Of a stretch of 5,839 nt of DNA, positions 4,286-5,839 are shown piece after piece. The notes under the pieces are model-generated. The model did not search any database, was not told the origin of the DNA, and saw nothing but the letters and a program-made list of their open reading frames with translations. The position numbers and the translations under genes are program-made. The stretch is from Selenomonas sp. (GTDB taxonomy: Bacteria > Bacillota > Negativicutes > Selenomonadales > Selenomonadaceae). Location: the NCBI RefSeq assembly GCF_022771645.1, contig NZ_JALFCU010000036.1:1-5839 (forward strand), read 5' to 3'. How positions within the stretch are numbered: the first letter of the stretch is position 1; every line of letters begins with the position of its first letter.

Positions 4286-5839
4286 ATGATCAAACGTTGG
4301 AACATTCTCCCCGACGCCGGGGAGGCGGCAAAAGAGCTTGCGGATGCGCTCGGCGTGTCGGACGTGCTCGCACGGCTGCTGTGGAATCGCGGGATCAAAA
4401 CCGCAGACGCCGCAAAAATCTTTCTCGATCCCGAGCATCGCCAGGAATTTTACGACCCGTTCCGCATGAAGGGCATGCAGGTGGCCACGGATCGCATCGT
4501 GCGTGCCATCCAAAATGGCGAACATATCACGATTTATGGCGACTATGACGTCGACGGCATGACGGCCTCATCAACGCTCTTTCATTGCCTGCGCGCGCTC
4601 GGCGTCGCGGCCGAGAATGTCGACATCTACATCCCTGACCGCTTCCGCGAAGGCTACGGCTTCAACGCGGCGGCGCTCGCGAAGATCGCGGAGCGGGCAG
4701 ACCTGCTCGTCTCCGTCGACTGCGGCATTTCGTGTGCGGCCGAGGTCGCGAGCGTTGCGGGCCGGCTTGACATCGTCGTGACGGATCACCACATCCCGGG
4801 CAAAGACCTGCCATCGTGCATCGCCGTCGTGAACCCGCACCAAACGGACGACGCGTATCCCGACAAGAACCTCGCGGGCGTCGGCGTCGCGTTCAAGCTC
4901 TGCGACGCGCTGTCACGTACGCTCACAGGCAAGCCGTGGAATAAAGGCCTCGAGCTCGTCGCGCTCGGCACGGTTGCCGACGTCGTGCCGCTCACGGGCG
5001 AGAACCGCAAGATCGTGCGCATGGGCCTCCATCGCATGGCATCGACGGAAAACACCGGCCTCGCCGCGCTCATCGCCGTCGCTGAAAAAGACGCGAAGCA
5101 CATTTCGACGGAGGCCGTCGGCTTCCACCTCGCGCCGCGCCTTAACGCCGCCGGCCGCATGGAAAGCGCCATGCTCGGCGTGCGCCTGCTCACGACGAAT
5201 GACAAGAGCGAAGCGGAAGAGCTCGCCGAGCATCTCGACGCGCTGAACCGCGAGCGCCAGAGCGTCGAGCGCGAAATCCTCGCGAAGGCGGAAGAACAGC
5301 TCGCAGGCACAGATATGAACGAGCTCCCTGCCATCGTCGTGGCGGGCGAGGGCTGGCATCCGGGCGTCATCGGCATCGTCGCCTCGCGCCTCGTCGAAAA
5401 ATATTACAAGCCCGTCATCTTGCTCTCCATCGACGGCGAAACCGCGAAAGGCTCGTGCCGCAGCATCGAGCGCCTGCACATGCACGACGCGCTCGCCGCG
5501 TGCAAGGAACACTTGCTGCGCTTCGGCGGCCACGCCCAAGCCGCCGGCCTTTCGCTTGCGACAAAAAACATTGACGCCTTCCGCAAGGCGTTCTGCGATT
5601 ACGCCGCCGCGCACCTCACGCCCGACGACTACGTGCCCGAGGCGAACATCGAATTCGAGATGCATCCGGCGAGCGTCACGCTCGACCTCATCGACGAGAT
5701 CGCGCAGCTCGAGCCGTACGGCGAAGGCAACCCGCTGCCGCTGTTCGGCGTCAAGGACGTGCGCGGCACGGACGCGCGCCAGATCGGCAGCGAAGGCCAG
5801 CATTTGAAATTTGCCATCACGAGCCGCGCGAACAGCGTC
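4286..5839 (+). CDS. recJ: single-stranded-DNA-specific exonuclease RecJ (partial, 3' end missing)
   Basis: RecJ degrades single-stranded DNA 5' to 3' and acts in RecF-type recombination, mismatch repair and base excision repair. The frame is open from ATG to the window edge (518 codons) and I found no frameshift. The DHH-family motifs are all present: YGDYDVDGMTA (84-94, motif I aspartates D86, D88, D90), VSVDCGIS (142-149, D145), the TDHH signature (166-169), NPH (183-185), LAGVGVAFK (196-204) and GTVADVVPL (228-236). Further on come LAPRLNAAGRM (282-292), GWHPGVIGIVASRL (356-369), the DHHA1 signature FGGHAQAAG (413-421) and LEPYGEGNPLPLF (475-487), which leads into the OB-type region. Family members are usually about 560-800 residues, so the C-terminal part lies outside the window. 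The gene is separated from secF by a terminator and has no visible promoter of its own. Confidence 0.97.
   Translation, partial: MIKRWNILPDAGEAAKELADALGVSDVLARLLWNRGIKTADAAKIFLDPEHRQEFYDPFRMKGMQVATDRIVRAIQNGEHITIYGDYDVDGMTASSTLFHCLRALGVAAENVDIYIPDRFREGYGFNAAALAKIAERADLLVSVDCGISCAAEVASVAGRLDIVVTDHHIPGKDLPSCIAVVNPHQTDDAYPDKNLAGVGVAFKLCDALSRTLTGKPWNKGLELVALGTVADVVPLTGENRKIVRMGLHRMASTENTGLAALIAVAEKDAKHISTEAVGFHLAPRLNAAGRMESAMLGVRLLTTNDKSEAEELAEHLDALNRERQSVEREILAKAEEQLAGTDMNELPAIVVAGEGWHPGVIGIVASRLVEKYYKPVILLSIDGETAKGSCRSIERLHMHDALAACKEHLLRFGGHAQAAGLSLATKNIDAFRKAFCDYAAAHLTPDDYVPEANIEFEMHPASVTLDLIDEIAQLEPYGEGNPLPLFGVKDVRGTDARQIGSEGQHLKFAITSRANSV

Noticed and set aside
3305..4525. A 406-codon open frame on the minus strand across secF, the terminator and the start of recJ
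   Set aside because: Same compositional artefact. It would read through the sec terminator hairpin and has no recognisable motif.
4234..4548. A 104-codon + strand frame beginning between secF and recJ
   Set aside because: It starts with TTG inside the intergenic region, runs through the terminator hairpin and then becomes an out-of-frame shadow of recJ.
4913..5803. A 296-codon minus-strand frame opposite recJ
   Set aside because: Mirror frame of recJ, whose DHH motifs are continuous on the + strand.

Overview
The window is a GC-rich, gene-dense stretch of bacterial chromosome with every gene on the + strand. It carries the end of a tRNA-guanine transglycosylase gene (tgt), then yajC, a 5-formyltetrahydrofolate cyclo-ligase gene, a SpoIIE/PP2C-type phosphatase, a small P-loop protein, secD, secF, a rho-independent terminator, and the first 518 codons of recJ, which runs off the right edge. 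The order tgt-yajC-...-secD-secF-recJ, separate SecD and SecF, a short 418-residue SecD and strong AGGAGG-type ribosome binding sites suggest a Firmicutes-lineage anaerobe. The high GC and SecD style make me favour a Negativicute such as a Selenomonas/Mitsuokella relative. That placement is inference from gene order and protein style, not from a marker gene.

Layout: from tgt to secF the genes are separated by 14, 0, 1, 15 and 6 bases and then overlap by 8, so they look like one transcript with translational coupling. No promoter is visible inside the window; the operon promoter should lie upstream of tgt. The only non-coding stretch of note is the 57-base secF-recJ gap, almost filled by a perfect hairpin with a T-run. 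recJ begins 13 bases after that terminator and shows no promoter of its own.

Function: YajC, SecD and SecF form the accessory complex that joins SecYEG and uses the proton motive force to drive late steps of protein export. Tgt makes the queuosine-pathway base exchange in tRNA, the cyclo-ligase recycles 5-formyl-THF, and RecJ is a 5'-3' single-strand DNA exonuclease. The two genes between yajC/fthC and secD, a stand-alone SpoIIE-type phosphatase and a 115-residue P-loop protein with a QEHS motif, are the least explained part of the window and the best candidates for something undescribed. Otherwise the region is ordinary housekeeping sequence. I see no mobile element, CRISPR array, RNA gene or repeat family.
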